Below, piece by piece: positions 6,352-6,538 of a DNA stretch of 6,538 nucleotides (positions within the stretch are counted from its first letter, which is position 1; each line of letters begins with the position of its first letter). Both the position numbers and the translations under genes were made by a program. Below the pieces are notes generated by a model. That model was not told where the DNA came from. It ran no database searches and worked only from the letters and a program-made list of their open reading frames with translations. The stretch is from Clostridia bacterium (lineage in GTDB: Bacteria > Bacillota > Clostridia > UBA1381), in contig JAFXBO010000053.1 in NCBI GenBank assembly GCA_017521775.1, forward strand, positions 1 to 6,538. Direction: 5' to 3'.

Positions 6352-6538
6352 CTATATCTGAAACTTAAAAATTACACCGATTACTGCCGATATTGCAATA
6401 TACACAACCGGATGCCACCTGAATTTCTTTATGGAAAAATATAATAATATCGCCATAACAATGCCTGGGTAAAAAATGTTTTCATTATTTAAAAATGCAA
6501 CTTTTGCAACTCCTAATCCTGCGTATGCAATCAAAGCA
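6352..6538 (-). CDS. C-terminal fragment of a membrane protein, probably ChrA-type chromate transporter
   Basis: Partial gene, cut by the right edge of the window; only about the last 61 residues are visible, ending in a TAG at 6352-6354. A TTG at 6532-6534 is an internal leucine codon, not a start, because the frame stays open to the edge. The fragment has two or three hydrophobic stretches: one around GIVMAILLYFSI and one around VVYIAISAVIGVIF, separated by the basic KKFRWHP. This layout, with a Lys-rich loop, a His-Pro and a short final helix ending in a Gly-containing stretch, resembles the C-terminus of CHR (ChrA) transporters, which move chromate or related anions. The similarity is by eye on a short hydrophobic piece, so other small permeases remain possible. 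Confidence 0.6.
   Translation of the reverse strand, partial: ALIAYAGLGVAKVAFLNNENIFYPGIVMAILLYFSIKKFRWHPVVYIAISAVIGVIFKFQI

Overview
The window looks like a chromosomal segment from a low-GC Gram-positive anaerobe, probably a member of the Clostridia. The evidence is AT-rich DNA, strong GGAGG/AAGGAG ribosome binding sites, sigma-A-type promoters, an acetate kinase, and a membrane-anchored polysaccharide deacetylase of the type found in Bacillus and Clostridium. I cannot name a species.

Layout. Positions 39-1238 (+) encode acetate kinase (ackA), ending at a strong hairpin terminator (1244-1278). Facing it is a four-gene minus-strand operon, in transcription order argS (arginyl-tRNA synthetase), an MgtC/SapB-type membrane protein, a CE4 polysaccharide deacetylase-like protein, and ppa (soluble inorganic pyrophosphatase). 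A near-consensus promoter (TTGACA, 17 bp, TATACT) lies just upstream of argS. Gene gaps are 15, 73 and 14 nt. Each gene has its own good ribosome binding site.

Upstream of argS, also on the minus strand, is a gene for a LexA/cI-like repressor (5110-5751) with an HTH domain and an S24 self-cleavage domain whose catalytic residues are intact. Divergent from it, at 5992-6318 (+), is a small gene for a 108-residue cysteine-rich, probably zinc-binding protein that I do not recognise. The 240 bp between them hold four copies of a 13-bp near-palindrome (consensus TWGCRTARTGCAW). One overlaps the -35 box of the repressor promoter and two flank the promoter of the small gene. This is a self-contained genetic switch: a cleavable repressor that probably controls itself and one small divergent gene. 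It is the most interesting part of the window.

The small gene ends in a perfect bidirectional hairpin shared with a convergent minus-strand gene that runs off the right edge (6352-6538). Its fragment resembles the C-terminus of a ChrA-type chromate transporter.

How the genes fit together. AckA makes ATP and acetate in fermentation. ArgRS releases pyrophosphate that PPase hydrolyses, so their sharing an operon is plausible, though the MgtC and deacetylase members have no obvious metabolic link. The repressor/small-protein module looks inserted among housekeeping genes and may respond to DNA damage through RecA-stimulated self-cleavage; that last point is inference.
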